A stretch of DNA of 64,000 nucleotides from Bacillus timonensis (lineage in GTDB: Bacteria > Bacillota > Bacilli > Bacillales > Bacillaceae_L): NCBI RefSeq assembly GCF_004799755.1, contig NZ_SLUB01000021.1:1-64000 (forward strand), written 5' to 3'. Positions 21,962 to 30,507 of the stretch are shown here, one piece after another. How positions within the stretch are numbered: position 1 is the stretch's first letter; each line of letters opens with the position of its first letter. The notes below the pieces were generated by a model that was not told the DNA's origin, did no database searches, and was given only the letters and a program-made list of their open reading frames with translations. The translations under genes and the position numbers were made by a program.

Positions 21962-21998
21962 AAAAACTGGCCGGTCCCATCACCTTTGGGACCAGCCT
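21962..21998 (-). terminator. Bidirectional terminator
   Basis: GGTCCCA and TGGGACC with outer GGCC/GGCT pairing. The reverse strand has a run of Ts after the stem, suiting the small reverse-strand gene that ends at 22007, while the hydrolase gene converges on it. Confidence 0.75.
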
Positions 21999-22006
21999 AT
22001 AGTTTG

Positions 22007-22192
22007 TTATTTTTTTCGTCCACCTACGTTTTTCCAACCAGTCTTCACACGGGAATCACGATTGACGATATCTGATCCAGCCTTACCGCCAAAAACTCGT
22101 TCTCCAACACCATTTGCCATAACACCCATTAAAGCAGTAATTCCAATGACCAAAACAGCAATTAGACCTAAATCCATTATGTAGCTTGCCAT
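22007..22192 (-). CDS. Small membrane protein, unknown function
   Basis: A 61-residue protein starting at ATG (complement of 22190-22192), which has TGAGGGGGATATTC upstream. One membrane helix spans about residues 5-26, followed by a Gly-rich and basic soluble tail (VGERVFGGKAGSDIV, then KNVGGRKK). I do not recognise the family. It is convergent with the hydrolase gene and diverges from yjbC. Confidence 0.6.
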   Translation of the reverse strand: MASYIMDLGLIAVLVIGITALMGVMANGVGERVFGGKAGSDIVNRDSRVKTGWKNVGGRKK

Positions 22193-22341
22193 GAATATCC
22201 CCCTCAAATGAAAACGTATTCCTACTTCTATTCTATTCCAAGTGAAGTATGATTAAAAGAGGGAATAATGAAAAAGGAGAACAATCTCTTTTCATTTGCA
22301 TACACTAAGGATGTCCAATAAAAAATACAAGGAGTAGTTGT

Positions 22342-22917
22342 ATGAACTGGTACGAGAAACTAAATCAGTATTTTCCAATTGAAGAAATGAAATCAAAAGA
22401 ACATATGGAAACTTTATTGAAGGAAAAAGGAGATATTTACTACAAAGATGAGGGTCCTTACCATGTTCTGATGTATGCTGAGTTAGATAGATTTATTTTT
22501 ATTGATTACCTTTTTGTTTCAAAAGAATCCCGAGGACAAGGGTTAGGACATAAACTCATCGAAAAATTAAAGAAAAAGGGTAAGCCAATTATCCTTGAAG
22601 TCGAACCTGTGAACTATGAAGACTCAGATACCGAGAAAAGACTAAAGTTCTATAAACGGGAAGGTTTTGAACATGCTACCTCAATTGGTTACGAGCGCAA
22701 ATCATTGGCAACAAATGAACAAAACCAGATGGAAATATTATACTGGTCTCCAACAAATCAATCTGAAGAACTTATTTATGAAGCCATGAAAAAAACATAT
22801 GAAGAAATTCACAAATATAAAGATAAAGAATTTTATGGGGAATCTTACCAGGATGTTAATCAAGTATTATCATTTAACGACAATAATGATAATCGGGACA
22901 TCTTAAAAGATGTGTGA
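22342..22917 (+). CDS. yjbC: GNAT family N-acetyltransferase YjbC
   Basis: A 191-residue protein. The acetyl-CoA-binding signature RGQGLGHKLI at about residues 63-72 and the FYKREGF motif near 105 mark the GNAT fold. The substrate is unknown. A C-terminal tail of about 70 residues follows the fold. It sits directly before spx, as in B. subtilis, where yjbC and spx are partly co-transcribed. The ribosome binding site is ACAAGGAGTAG. Confidence 0.85.
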   Translation: MNWYEKLNQYFPIEEMKSKEHMETLLKEKGDIYYKDEGPYHVLMYAELDRFIFIDYLFVSKESRGQGLGHKLIEKLKKKGKPIILEVEPVNYEDSDTEKRLKFYKREGFEHATSIGYERKSLATNEQNQMEILYWSPTNQSEELIYEAMKKTYEEIHKYKDKEFYGESYQDVNQVLSFNDNNDNRDILKDV

Positions 22918-23039
22918 TTTTTTAAGCATTGGGAACTGATTACTCCTATTGTTTTTCTATTTAGAACTATAGGTGTATCAAGGTCTTACTGATTTAAAAG
23001 TTTTCTTTAAAATTGTCTATCTTTCTCAGAAAATTTGAG

Positions 23040-23054
23040 GTATAATAATTAAAG
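23040..23054 (+). promoter_or_regulatory. PerR-box-like sequence in spx promoter region
   Basis: The 15-bp stretch G-TATAAT-A-ATTA-AAG matches 11 of 14 defined positions of the PerR box TTATAATNATTATAA and overlaps a TATAAT (-10-like) hexamer. In B. subtilis the internal spx promoter is repressed by PerR and YodB, so the position fits, but AT-rich DNA gives such matches by chance. Confidence 0.35.
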
Positions 23055-23155
23055 AAATTACTTAATTAAACTAATTTTAATTTAGTATATACATCCATGA
23101 CCAATCATGCTGATTGTTAAGTAATAATCTACTTTTTAAGGGAGTGATAAGGTTA

Positions 23156-23551
23156 ATGGTTACTCTTTATACTTCTCCAAGCTGTACTTCTTGCCGTAAA
23201 GCGAAGTCATGGTTAGAGGAAAATCAAATTCCATATCAAGAAAGAAATATTATTTCAGATTCTCTTTCAATCGAGGAGATCAAAGAAATTTTACGTATGA
23301 CGGAAGATGGAACAGACGAGATTATTTCAACTCGTTCCAAAGTTTTCCAAAAATTGAATGTAAATCTGGAGACAATGCCTCTTCAGGATTTATACAAGTT
23401 AATTCAAGAAAATCCTGGTCTTCTTCGTCGACCAATTATCATTGATGAGAAGAGATTACAGGTAGGATATAATGAGGACGAAATCCGTAGGTTCTTACCA
23501 AGAAAGGTTCGTACCTTCCAACTAAAAGAAGCACAACGCTTAGTAAACTAA
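23156..23551 (+). CDS. spx: Transcriptional regulator Spx
   Basis: ArsC-family global regulator that binds the alpha C-terminal domain of RNA polymerase and redirects transcription under disulfide stress. From ATG 23156 it is 131 residues, exactly the usual length. The redox switch CTSC is at residues 10-13, and the [20 protein letters not shown] region and the C-terminal degron-like KEAQRLVN are present. The ribosome binding site is AGGGAGTGATAAGG. Its degradation adaptor SpxH (28457-29314) and the adaptor MecA lie nearby in this window. Confidence 0.97.
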   Translation: MVTLYTSPSCTSCRKAKSWLEENQIPYQERNIISDSLSIEEIKEILRMTEDGTDEIISTRSKVFQKLNVNLETMPLQDLYKLIQENPGLLRRPIIIDEKRLQVGYNEDEIRRFLPRKVRTFQLKEAQRLVN

Positions 23552-23559
23552 CATCTAGA

Positions 23560-23592
23560 AACTTCTACTGTTAAAACGTAGAAGTTTTTTTG
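23560..23592 (+). terminator. Terminator after spx
   Basis: AACTTCTAC (23560-23568) pairs with GTAGAAGTT (23578-23586), followed by TTTTTTG. Confidence 0.85.
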
Positions 23593-23908
23593 TTTATTAG
23601 GACATTTTACTCGTTTTCTGACGCGTTTCATATTATAATGGTACATAAAACAGAAGCTACTGAAATGACTTAACCTAAATTCATGCTCATATTGCATGAA
23701 AAACCGGGCAAAACAACTGTTTTTTAAAAATTAACCTTTTTTATTTCCATTCTCATATCTTTTAACATAAAATAAAAGTACAAGATATAGACTTTTTTCT
23801 TATCTGTAGGTTATTCTACAACATTTATGGGAAAAGTGAATAAAAGAGCATCTGGCTCGGGGGTATAACGTCCCTTCAAAATCTGAGCAAGAAGGGAGAG
23901 GTTCTGTA
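23593..23908 (+). other. Intergenic region before mecA
   Basis: No gene is visible in this stretch of about 316 bp. It holds a TATAAT at 23634-23639 with a poor -35, a small hairpin TTCATGC/GCATGAA around 23681-23702, and a GC-richer leader (GCATCTGGCTCGGGGG) just before mecA. I assign no regulatory class. Confidence 0.4.
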
Positions 23909-24577
23909 ATGGAAATCGAACGTATCAACGAATATACAGTGAAATTCTATATTTCATATAATGACATAGAACAGCGCGGGTTTGAACGTGAAGAAATTTG
24001 GTATAACCGTGAGCGAAGCGAAGAGCTCTTTTGGGAAATGATGGATGAAATTCATCAGGAAGAAGAATTCACGATTGATGGTCCACTATGGATCCAAGTC
24101 CAGGCGTTAGAAAAAGGGTTAGAAGTTCTTGTGACACGAGCACAGCTTTCAAAAGATGGGAATAAATATGAACTTCCTGTGGGTGACGATAAAATTCCAG
24201 TTGATGAGAAGATTGAATCTTTACTTGATCAACAATTTCATTCAAAATACGAGGACAAAGACTTTATTGAAGAATTTGAGGAAGAAACCTTCCAATTTTT
24301 AATTCGGTTCCAAGATTTTGAGGATGTCATTTCACTAGCACATCGTATCCAGCTTGAAGGATTAAGCAATTCCTTGTACACCTTCGAAAATAAGTACTAC
24401 TTATTTATCGATTTCAACGAGGAAATCTACACTGAAGATCAACTTGAAGATATGCTTAGCATTGTGTTGGAATATGGGCAAGAGTCGGCAATGTCGATTC
24501 ATAGAATTGAAGAGTATGGTAAAAAGATTATCCATGAGAATGCATTAAATGAATTGGTTAAATATTTCTCGCTATAA
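23909..24577 (+). CDS. mecA: Adaptor protein MecA
   Basis: Adaptor that loads substrates such as ComK onto the ClpC/ClpP protease and is needed to assemble active ClpC. The 222-residue protein has an N-terminal substrate-binding domain beginning MEIERINEYTVKFYISY, an acidic linker (residues about 85-125) and a C-terminal ClpC-binding domain with FEDVISLAHR. The ribosome binding site is GAAGGGAGAGG. It is one gene from spx, as in B. subtilis. Confidence 0.96.
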   Translation: MEIERINEYTVKFYISYNDIEQRGFEREEIWYNRERSEELFWEMMDEIHQEEEFTIDGPLWIQVQALEKGLEVLVTRAQLSKDGNKYELPVGDDKIPVDEKIESLLDQQFHSKYEDKDFIEEFEEETFQFLIRFQDFEDVISLAHRIQLEGLSNSLYTFENKYYLFIDFNEEIYTEDQLEDMLSIVLEYGQESAMSIHRIEEYGKKIIHENALNELVKYFSL

Positions 24578-24580
24578 TCT

Positions 24581-24618
24581 AAGTCGAATTCCATTTTTGG
24601 AATCGGCTTTTTTTTTTG
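24581..24618 (+). terminator. Terminator after mecA
   Basis: AGTCGAATTCC pairs with GGAATCGGCT around ATTTTT, with a run of ten Ts. Confidence 0.85.
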
Positions 24619-24705
24619 GAAAAATGTTCATAATTTTTAAATTGTACAACCAGATTTTCTATGCTATTTTAAAGAAGCAAACTAATTGAAAAAGGAGATG
24701 ATGCC

Positions 24706-25944
24706 GTGTTTGTTGCATTACGTGAAAACGGTACATACATATCACTCGTGGAAAAATGGAAACGTTCCGATTTGCTTGAGCTTCGCAGCCATGAGCTATT
24801 TTATTGTCCGGCTTGCCAAAGCAAAGTCCAACTGAAGGCGGGCTTGAAAAAGACCCACCATTTTGCACATTTAAAAGGAGTAGAATGTACGGTTAAAACA
24901 GAACCAGAGTCTGAGTATCACCTTGAGGGGAAACGACAGCTCTTCCAATGGTTCCAAGCCCAAGGGTATGATGTCAAGCTCGAACCATTTTTACCGGAAA
25001 TCTCACAACGTCCAGACCTCTTGGTCACCACACCTTATACACGCTTCGCAATTGAGTACCAATGCTCTCAACTTGATTATTCCTTATTTAAAAAGAGATC
25101 CCATTCTTATAAGACGGAAGGTATTGTACCTATTTGGATTTTGGGTGCAAAATGGTTTAAGCGGGTGTCTACCCATTCTGTAAAACTTTCACCATTTCAA
25201 TGGCTTTTTGCCACCTCCTTCAACCAACCTGTCCACCCTAGCATCCTTTATTACTGCCCAGATACGTCTACATTTGTTAAACTCTCTAATCTTCAACCAT
25301 TTACAACAGCCGAAGCTTTTTGCTCGATGTATTTTTATAAAGAAAAAGAAATATCCTTTTCAGAACTATTGAATCCGGACAATCGTATTTTTACTTTGCA
25401 TCCTATATGGGCTAGAAAAAAACAAAAGTGGAGAGCAAGCTACTCCTTTTATAACTCTACCCAGTTGTCCTCATTTTTGACCACGCTTTATCAAAACAGA
25501 ATCCCGCCTGCCCATTTACCAGGTGAAGTGGGATTACCTGTACGATCAGGTTACTGGTTTCACACACCTTCGATGATTTGGCAAATGTGGATTTTGCTTG
25601 ATCTTTTGCTTCGCCTTAGGAAAGGGGATCCTTTCTTTTTTTCATCCATAATGGAGGTTATTTCAAATCGAATTGCTTCAAAAGAGATTGAAATTAGACA
25701 GTTGCCTTTGGTGTTTCATACACAATATTCACTTGCGGTTGAGGAGTACCTACATGTATTGGTGAAAGCAGGAAATCTAAAAAAAATGTCTAAAACCAAA
25801 TATGAAAAAATAAAGGATTTTACAATTCCAACAAGCTTAGATGAAGCGAGTATGATGGACGAAAAAATGCTGGCAAGTGTTGGAAAGCATGAAGAAATTG
25901 GATTGGTACATCCTAATATTGGTAGAGATCTAAGTGAAGGTTGA
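24706..25944 (+). CDS. coiA: Competence protein CoiA family nuclease-like protein
   Basis: A 412-residue relative of CoiA, required for processing incoming DNA during transformation (B. subtilis YjbF). GTG start with AAAAGGAGATGATGCC upstream. A zinc-ribbon-like CPAC...HHFAH segment lies near residues 33-53. A nuclease-like core follows with HLEGKRQLFQWF, EPFLPEISQRPDLLV and FAIEYQCSQ, giving the D...E-x-Q pattern of the PD-(D/E)XK fold. The long C-terminal half is less conserved. Confidence 0.88.
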   Translation: MFVALRENGTYISLVEKWKRSDLLELRSHELFYCPACQSKVQLKAGLKKTHHFAHLKGVECTVKTEPESEYHLEGKRQLFQWFQAQGYDVKLEPFLPEISQRPDLLVTTPYTRFAIEYQCSQLDYSLFKKRSHSYKTEGIVPIWILGAKWFKRVSTHSVKLSPFQWLFATSFNQPVHPSILYYCPDTSTFVKLSNLQPFTTAEAFCSMYFYKEKEISFSELLNPDNRIFTLHPIWARKKQKWRASYSFYNSTQLSSFLTTLYQNRIPPAHLPGEVGLPVRSGYWFHTPSMIWQMWILLDLLLRLRKGDPFFFSSIMEVISNRIASKEIEIRQLPLVFHTQYSLAVEEYLHVLVKAGNLKKMSKTKYEKIKDFTIPTSLDEASMMDEKMLASVGKHEEIGLVHPNIGRDLSEG

Positions 25945-26038
25945 ATTCAAAAAACTTGAACTTTTTGAATAAAAAAGGAGATAATCAATAAAGTATCGAA
26001 TACTTTTTAGTGTAATAGGAAATAGGAGGTTTTATAAA

Positions 26039-27859
26039 ATGGCGGAACAATCAAATGTAAAGAAACTCCCGAATCGCAATGAAATTGCCGAACAGGATAC
26101 ATGGAGATTAGAAGATATTTTTGCTTCAGATGCTGAGTGGGAAAAGGAATTTACTGAAGTAAAAGAGATGATTTCAGGAATTGAAGAATTCCAGGGAAAG
26201 CTTGGTGAATCTGCGGATAAGCTTTTTGAGGCTTTAGCTTATCAGGATGCCATTTCTTTACGAATGGGTAAACTTTATACATATGCACATATGCGTAATG
26301 ACCAAGATACATCAAATTCGTTATATCAAGGCTTATATGATCGTGCAACAAATCTATATACACAAGTAGGTAGTGCACTTTCTTTCATCGTGCCTGAAAT
26401 CCTAACAATCGATGAGGAAACAATTAAATCTTTCCTATCCGAAAAGGAAGAATTGAAGGTCTACGAGCATGCATTAAACGATATCAACCGTGAACGCCCG
26501 CATGTTTTATCTGCAAAAGAAGAAGCATTGCTTGCACAAGCCTATGAGGTAATGGATTCTTCAAGCAATACCTTTGGAATGCTAAACAACGCTGATTTAA
26601 CTTTCCCGACCATCAAAGATGAGAACGGGGAAGAGGTTGAAATTACGCATGGTCGTTATATTAACTTCCTTGAAAGTTCAGACCGACGCGTCAGAGAAGA
26701 AGCATTTAAGTCTGTCTATGACACATATGGCAAATTTAAAAATACGTTTGGCAGCACGTTAAGTGGAACTGTTAAAAAGGATAACTTTAATGCGCGTGTT
26801 CGTAATTATAAGTCTGCTCGCGAAGCAGCTCTGAGCAGCAATAATATTCCTGAAACCGTTTATGATAATCTTGTGAATACCATCAATGAACATTTACCAT
26901 TGTTACATCGCTATGTTGACCTTCGCAAAAAGGCACTTGGTGTGGATGAGCTTCATATGTATGATCTCTATACGCCACTTGTAAAAGATGTAAAAATGGA
27001 GGTTCCCTATGAGGAAGCAAAGGATTATATCCTAAAAGGGCTTGCGCCATTAGGTGAGGATTATTTAAATGTTTTAAGAGAAGGCTTTGAAAACCGTTGG
27101 GTGGACATTCACGAGAACAAAGGAAAACGAAGTGGTGCATATTCATCAGGAACCTATGGTACAAATCCTTATATTCTTATGAACTGGCAGGACAATGTCA
27201 ACAATCTATTTACATTAGCACATGAATTTGGACACTCCGTTCATAGCTACTATACAAGAAATAATCAGCCATATACGTATGGAAATTATTCTATCTTTGT
27301 TGCCGAAGTGGCGTCTACTTGTAATGAAGCACTCTTAGGGGACTATTTATTAAAAACTCTTGATGATGACCAAAAGAGATTATATATTTTAAATCACCAG
27401 TTAGAGGGCTTTAGAGGAACTGTATTCCGTCAGACCATGTTTGCTGAATTTGAACATATGATTCATATGAAAGCACAAGAGGGGGTTGCGTTAACACCTG
27501 ATTTGTTTACCGAAATGTATTATGACCTTAACAAAAAATACTTTGGTCCAAATATTGTCGTAGATGAGGAAATTGGTTTAGAATGGTCACGTATTCCACA
27601 TTTCTATTACAATTATTATGTGTACCAGTATGCAACAGGTTTTAGTGCTGCTACAGCATTGAGTAAGCAAATCTTAGAAGAGGGCAAGCCTGCTGTTGAC
27701 CGTTATATTAACAACTTCCTAAAAGCGGGAAGCTCTAACTACCCAATTGAAGTACTGAAAAATGCAGGTGTGGACATGACTTCTGCAGATCCAATTAAAG
27801 AAGCATGTAAAGTATTCGAAGCAAAACTAACAGAAATGGAAAAATTATTAAATAAGTAA
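26039..27859 (+). CDS. pepF: Oligoendopeptidase F
   Basis: M3-family zinc metallopeptidase that hydrolyses oligopeptides in the cytosol, 606 residues. The zinc and catalytic motif HEFGH is near residue 398 in LAHEFGHSVHSYY, with the third ligand Glu in the following helix (EVASTCNEALL). An N-terminal M3_N-like helical domain is present. The ribosome binding site is ATAGGAGGTTTTATAA. With three oligopeptide importers nearby it fits a peptide-use context, and B. subtilis has it in the same position. Confidence 0.95.
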   Translation: MAEQSNVKKLPNRNEIAEQDTWRLEDIFASDAEWEKEFTEVKEMISGIEEFQGKLGESADKLFEALAYQDAISLRMGKLYTYAHMRNDQDTSNSLYQGLYDRATNLYTQVGSALSFIVPEILTIDEETIKSFLSEKEELKVYEHALNDINRERPHVLSAKEEALLAQAYEVMDSSSNTFGMLNNADLTFPTIKDENGEEVEITHGRYINFLESSDRRVREEAFKSVYDTYGKFKNTFGSTLSGTVKKDNFNARVRNYKSAREAALSSNNIPETVYDNLVNTINEHLPLLHRYVDLRKKALGVDELHMYDLYTPLVKDVKMEVPYEEAKDYILKGLAPLGEDYLNVLREGFENRWVDIHENKGKRSGAYSSGTYGTNPYILMNWQDNVNNLFTLAHEFGHSVHSYYTRNNQPYTYGNYSIFVAEVASTCNEALLGDYLLKTLDDDQKRLYILNHQLEGFRGTVFRQTMFAEFEHMIHMKAQEGVALTPDLFTEMYYDLNKKYFGPNIVVDEEIGLEWSRIPHFYYNYYVYQYATGFSAATALSKQILEEGKPAVDRYINNFLKAGSSNYPIEVLKNAGVDMTSADPIKEACKVFEAKLTEMEKLLNK

Positions 27860-27872
27860 TTAAAATAAGAGG

Positions 27873-27897
27873 GGGCATCCAATTTGGATGCCCTTTG
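27873..27897. terminator. Terminator after pepF
   Basis: GGGCATCC and GGATGCCC flank an AATTT loop between pepF and the convergent small gene. The T tract is short on both strands. Confidence 0.7.
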
Positions 27898-27900
27898 CTA

Positions 27901-28077
27901 TCAACGAAACCCCTTGAAACGATTTCGATTATTATAAATAACGAATGTGACAAGTAATGAAAGAAATAAAAGAGGGGTTGTGATATAAAGGGGTATTAAT
28001 TTCATTAATCCCAATATATTTAGTCCAAAAGTGATGATGATCATGAAGGTTCCAATAATCAGTCCGATTTTCCTCAT
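27901..28077 (-). CDS. Small membrane protein, YizD-like
   Basis: A 58-residue protein. It starts at ATG (complement of 28075-28077), with TGGAGGATATAAAG upstream. Two hydrophobic segments at about residues 5-23 and 30-49 are followed by a basic tail NNRNRFKGFR. The position after pepF on the reverse strand is that of B. subtilis yizD. Function unknown. Confidence 0.65.
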   Translation of the reverse strand: MRKIGLIIGTFMIIITFGLNILGLMKLIPLYITTPLLFLSLLVTFVIYNNRNRFKGFR

Positions 28078-28309
28078 CTTTATATCCTCCATACAAATGA
28101 ATGAATTTTTACCGTGTTGTTTCTATACATTATACTTATGTCCAAGCATCCATTTTAAGAATAGGAATTTGACAACTTTGTGAAAAAATGTACAAATAGT
28201 TGAAAATGGTTATCAACCTTGCTATTATGTAATCAAGAAGTAATCACACAAACAACACCCCTTTGTTTGAAGTGAAATTTCTCCCATCCCCTTTATTGAT
28301 ATATATAGT

Positions 28310-28347
28310 AAAAAGGCTTGGATTCAATTGGATTCCAAGTCTTTTTC
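28310..28347 (-). terminator. Terminator of yjbH, displaced by inserted element
   Basis: CTTGGA and TCCAAG arms with flanking AAAAAGG/TCTTTTT give a bidirectional stem-loop. It would normally follow yjbH directly but is now separated from the stop codon by the 93-bp element at 28364-28456. Confidence 0.65.
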
Positions 28348-28363
28348 GTTATTCTATATATCT

Positions 28364-28456
28364 AGCTCTAGCGCTTGCACAGGAAGTGCTGACGTCTATG
28401 TTTGCCACAGGACGTGGCAGTATTTAATAGACGTTCACCCCAATGCGCTTGCGTTT
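28364..28456. mobile_element. MITE-like 93-bp element with 15-bp direct repeats
   Basis: The same 15-bp sequence TTATTCTATATATCT occurs at 28349-28363 and 28457-28471, bracketing 93 bp. The insert starts AGCTCTAGCGCTTGC and ends ATGCGCTTGCGTTT. It contains nested inverted repeats: ACGTCTAT (28392-28399) with ATAGACGT (28427-28434), and TGCCAC (28403-28408) with GTGGCA (28414-28419). The ends resemble an interspersed TCTAGCTCCAGCGC...GCGCTTGCG repeat I recall from Bacillaceae genomes. It codes for nothing. On the reverse strand both direct-repeat copies read RYIE-stop, so the yjbH C-terminus was preserved. Confidence 0.7.
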
Positions 28457-29314
28457 TTATTCTATATATCTCCAAAACGTTCCGTATTTCACGGGAACTT
28501 GTTCAACTTTTTGCTTTAAAATGAGCTTTTTCATTTCGCGTTCCACTTCTGGTATAGGCAAATCGTACAGAACGGAAATTTCTTTTGAAGCAACGAATTT
28601 AAAATATTTTAAGAAATCCTCCAATGGCGGTGGAGGCGTGGGTTCTATTCTTTCACCGAGCATATCGTAAATAATATGAACATACATTTCATATGGATAG
28701 CAGCCAGTGATTTTTAGACCTTCCTCTTCAATGTTCTCATTAAAGAAAACAAGTGTCGGAATTTCCTCAACGTCCATTTCAGATGTGATTTTTAAATCGC
28801 ATTGGAATGCTTTTGCAGCACTTGATGAATGAAGATCGCTTTTAAATTCGTTAACATCCAGACCAACCTCATCTGCACATGCATAAAGTACATCCGCATC
28901 TGAAATATCCCGTTTTTCAAGGAAAAGGTTTTCTTGAAGCTTTCGTAAAAAACGAATTCCTGCTTTTTTGCCTTGTAGTTCTGCAGCTTTAATCGCAATG
29001 GAAACAGAATGAGGAGCAGAAATTGGATTTTCAAGCCATAGGGTTCCGTCGCACGACATTCCTGATCGACTAGCAGTGCGTTCCCACACTTGCGCCATGT
29101 CAGCTGGTTTTTTCCTCTTTTGAATATTCAAGGAAGCAAGGCGGCCACTTAAAATATGGCGAATCGTAAAATACTTTCCATATTCAATTGTCAGCTTTTT
29201 TAAAATGGGTTCCAATGCCCAACAATCAGGACAGAGTGGATCAACAAACATATAGATTTCCAACGGTCGGTTACCAGATGAATGTTTGAATCCCATTTGA
29301 TCAGTTTGTTTCAA
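28457..29314 (-). CDS. spxH: ClpXP adaptor protein SpxH (YjbH)
   Basis: DsbA/thioredoxin-fold adaptor that binds Spx and speeds its degradation by ClpXP, 285 residues. The CPDC motif is at about residues 28-31 ([14 protein letters not shown]), and [11 protein letters not shown] near residue 190 supplies the cis-Pro region. An N-terminal lead of about 15 residues precedes the fold. It starts at TTG with AAAGGGGGTAAGGTC upstream. The stop codon is inside a 15-bp direct repeat made by an element insertion. B. subtilis pairs it with the truncated-haemoglobin gene yjbI, which is missing here. Confidence 0.93.
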   Translation of the reverse strand: MKQTDQMGFKHSSGNRPLEIYMFVDPLCPDCWALEPILKKLTIEYGKYFTIRHILSGRLASLNIQKRKKPADMAQVWERTASRSGMSCDGTLWLENPISAPHSVSIAIKAAELQGKKAGIRFLRKLQENLFLEKRDISDADVLYACADEVGLDVNEFKSDLHSSSAAKAFQCDLKITSEMDVEEIPTLVFFNENIEEEGLKITGCYPYEMYVHIIYDMLGERIEPTPPPPLEDFLKYFKFVASKEISVLYDLPIPEVEREMKKLILKQKVEQVPVKYGTFWRYIE

Positions 29315-29598
29315 GACCTTACCCCCTTTCTACCCGCGAGGAGTGTATATCAAATGTTGAATGTATTAACATTTTATCAATGGACGAGATTTAACTCAAA
29401 TAAAGCGCACTTTTTAGAGAAATGAAATTTATGGTATCGAAATAAATGCTCGAAATAAAAAGCTCTCCCTGGGGTGTTAACAGGTTCCGTTTTGGGTGCA
29501 AACAGACTAATTAACATATTAAAATGCAAAGGGTTTCTAAGGTTAAATCACAGTAAAAATCATAGTCAAACGCTTTAGAGAGGCAAAATCAGTAAATA
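29315..29598. other. Non-coding region upstream of yjbH
   Basis: Together with the repeat array and the following hairpin this makes a gap of about 580 bp without genes between yjbH and cwlQ. No haemoglobin-like (yjbI) reading frame or remnant is visible. It should contain the yjbH promoter (read on the reverse strand), which I could not pin down. Confidence 0.5.
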
Positions 29599-29762
29599 TT
29601 CGGACAAGGGAAAGCCAAAACATCGCGGTTGTGTCCGAAGTCGAGGCATCTTCAGACAAGGGAAAGCCAAAACATCGCGGTTGTGTCCGAAGTCGAGGCA
29701 TCTTCAGACAAGGGAAAGCCAAAACAACGCGGTGATGTCCGAAGTTGAGGTATCTTCTGACA
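29599..29762. repeat. Three tandem copies of a 52-bp repeat
   Basis: The unit beginning GACAAGGGAAAGCC recurs at 29603, 29655 and 29707, with a decaying GACAAG at 29759, giving an exact 52-bp period. Copies 1 and 2 are nearly identical and copy 3 has a few substitutions. Within each unit CGGACA...TGTCCG and CCGAAG...CTTC[A/G]G are complementary, so transcripts or single strands could fold into a chain of hairpins. There are no unique spacers. Confidence 0.85.
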
Positions 29763-29783
29763 AGAATAACGTTACTATAACAA

Positions 29784-29820
29784 GAAAATTAAAGCGTGAA
29801 TTCGTAAGTGAATTCACGCT
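29784..29820 (-). terminator. Perfect hairpin, likely terminator of the cwlQ-yjbK operon
   Basis: AGCGTGAATTC (29793-29803) and GAATTCACGCT (29810-29820) are an 11-bp perfect inverted repeat with a 6-nt loop. On the reverse strand the stem is followed by TTAATTTTCTTG, a T-rich tail about 75 bp after the cwlQ stop. Confidence 0.6.
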
Positions 29821-29892
29821 AAAAACGTATTGTGATTTATTGTTTTGCACCCTGAATCGGAGTCAGTTATTGGGGGGCAGGAGAACTTTTCA

Positions 29893-30507
29893 TTATCCGA
29901 GATAGGTTTCTGTTACTTTTCTTACATAGTTTTGTGTTTCTTTAAAGGGTGGAATTCCCCCAAATTTATCAACATTTCCAGGTCCAGCATTATAAGCAGC
30001 TAAGGCAAGTGATACATTTCCGTTATAGCGGTCTAGCATATTACGAAGATATTTCGTACCTGCTTCAATGTTTTGGGCTGGATCTGTGATATCAGTTACT
30101 CCCAATCCACGTGCAGTTGTAGGCATTAACTGCATAAGACCAGTGGCTCCGGCATGGCTTTGCGCATTTGGATTGAAATTGGACTCGTGCTTAATCACAG
30201 AGCTAATTAAACGTGGATCCACATTATGTTTTTGTGCCGCCTGTTGTATCAAGTCATCAAAGCTGCTGGATACAGCCGCGGATTGAAGATTCGATATCGT
30301 TAAAGGCATATAATGCTTGTTGTTATATAAAGATGAAAGATCAACCTTCGAACGAATACTTTCCGTTGGTGCACTAGATGAATTTGATATCAGCTGTAAC
30401 AGCATGTCCTTAAAAATGGATCCATCATTACTATTTGTCGGTGAATTGGATGTTGACACATTTCGTAACGCTTGAAGTTCCATCAATACTTTAAAATCTA
30501 TTTTCAA
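29893..30507 (-). CDS. cwlQ: Lytic transglycosylase CwlQ (YjbJ)
   Basis: Peptidoglycan lytic transglycosylase with a C-terminal SLT domain, 204 residues. The catalytic Glu is in KHESNFNP (about residue 109). GATGLMQLMP, AGTKYL and AYNAGPGNV are the classic SLT motifs. The N-terminal half is a low-complexity Ser/Asn-rich leader with no recognisable signal peptide or membrane helix, so its route to the wall is unclear. B. subtilis CwlQ has this position and is reported to have both muramidase and transglycosylase activity. It overlaps yjbK by 4 bp. Confidence 0.92.
   Translation of the reverse strand: MKIDFKVLMELQALRNVSTSNSPTNSNDGSIFKDMLLQLISNSSSAPTESIRSKVDLSSLYNNKHYMPLTISNLQSAAVSSSFDDLIQQAAQKHNVDPRLISSVIKHESNFNPNAQSHAGATGLMQLMPTTARGLGVTDITDPAQNIEAGTKYLRNMLDRYNGNVSLALAAYNAGPGNVDKFGGIPPFKETQNYVRKVTETYLG

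Noticed and set aside
28310-28471. Short open frames of about 60-75 codons on the forward strand
   Set aside because: They run through the inserted element and antisense to the yjbH end without a ribosome binding site.
29681-29905. 74-codon frame after the 52-bp repeats
   Set aside because: Starts within the repeat, crosses a hairpin and has no ribosome binding site.
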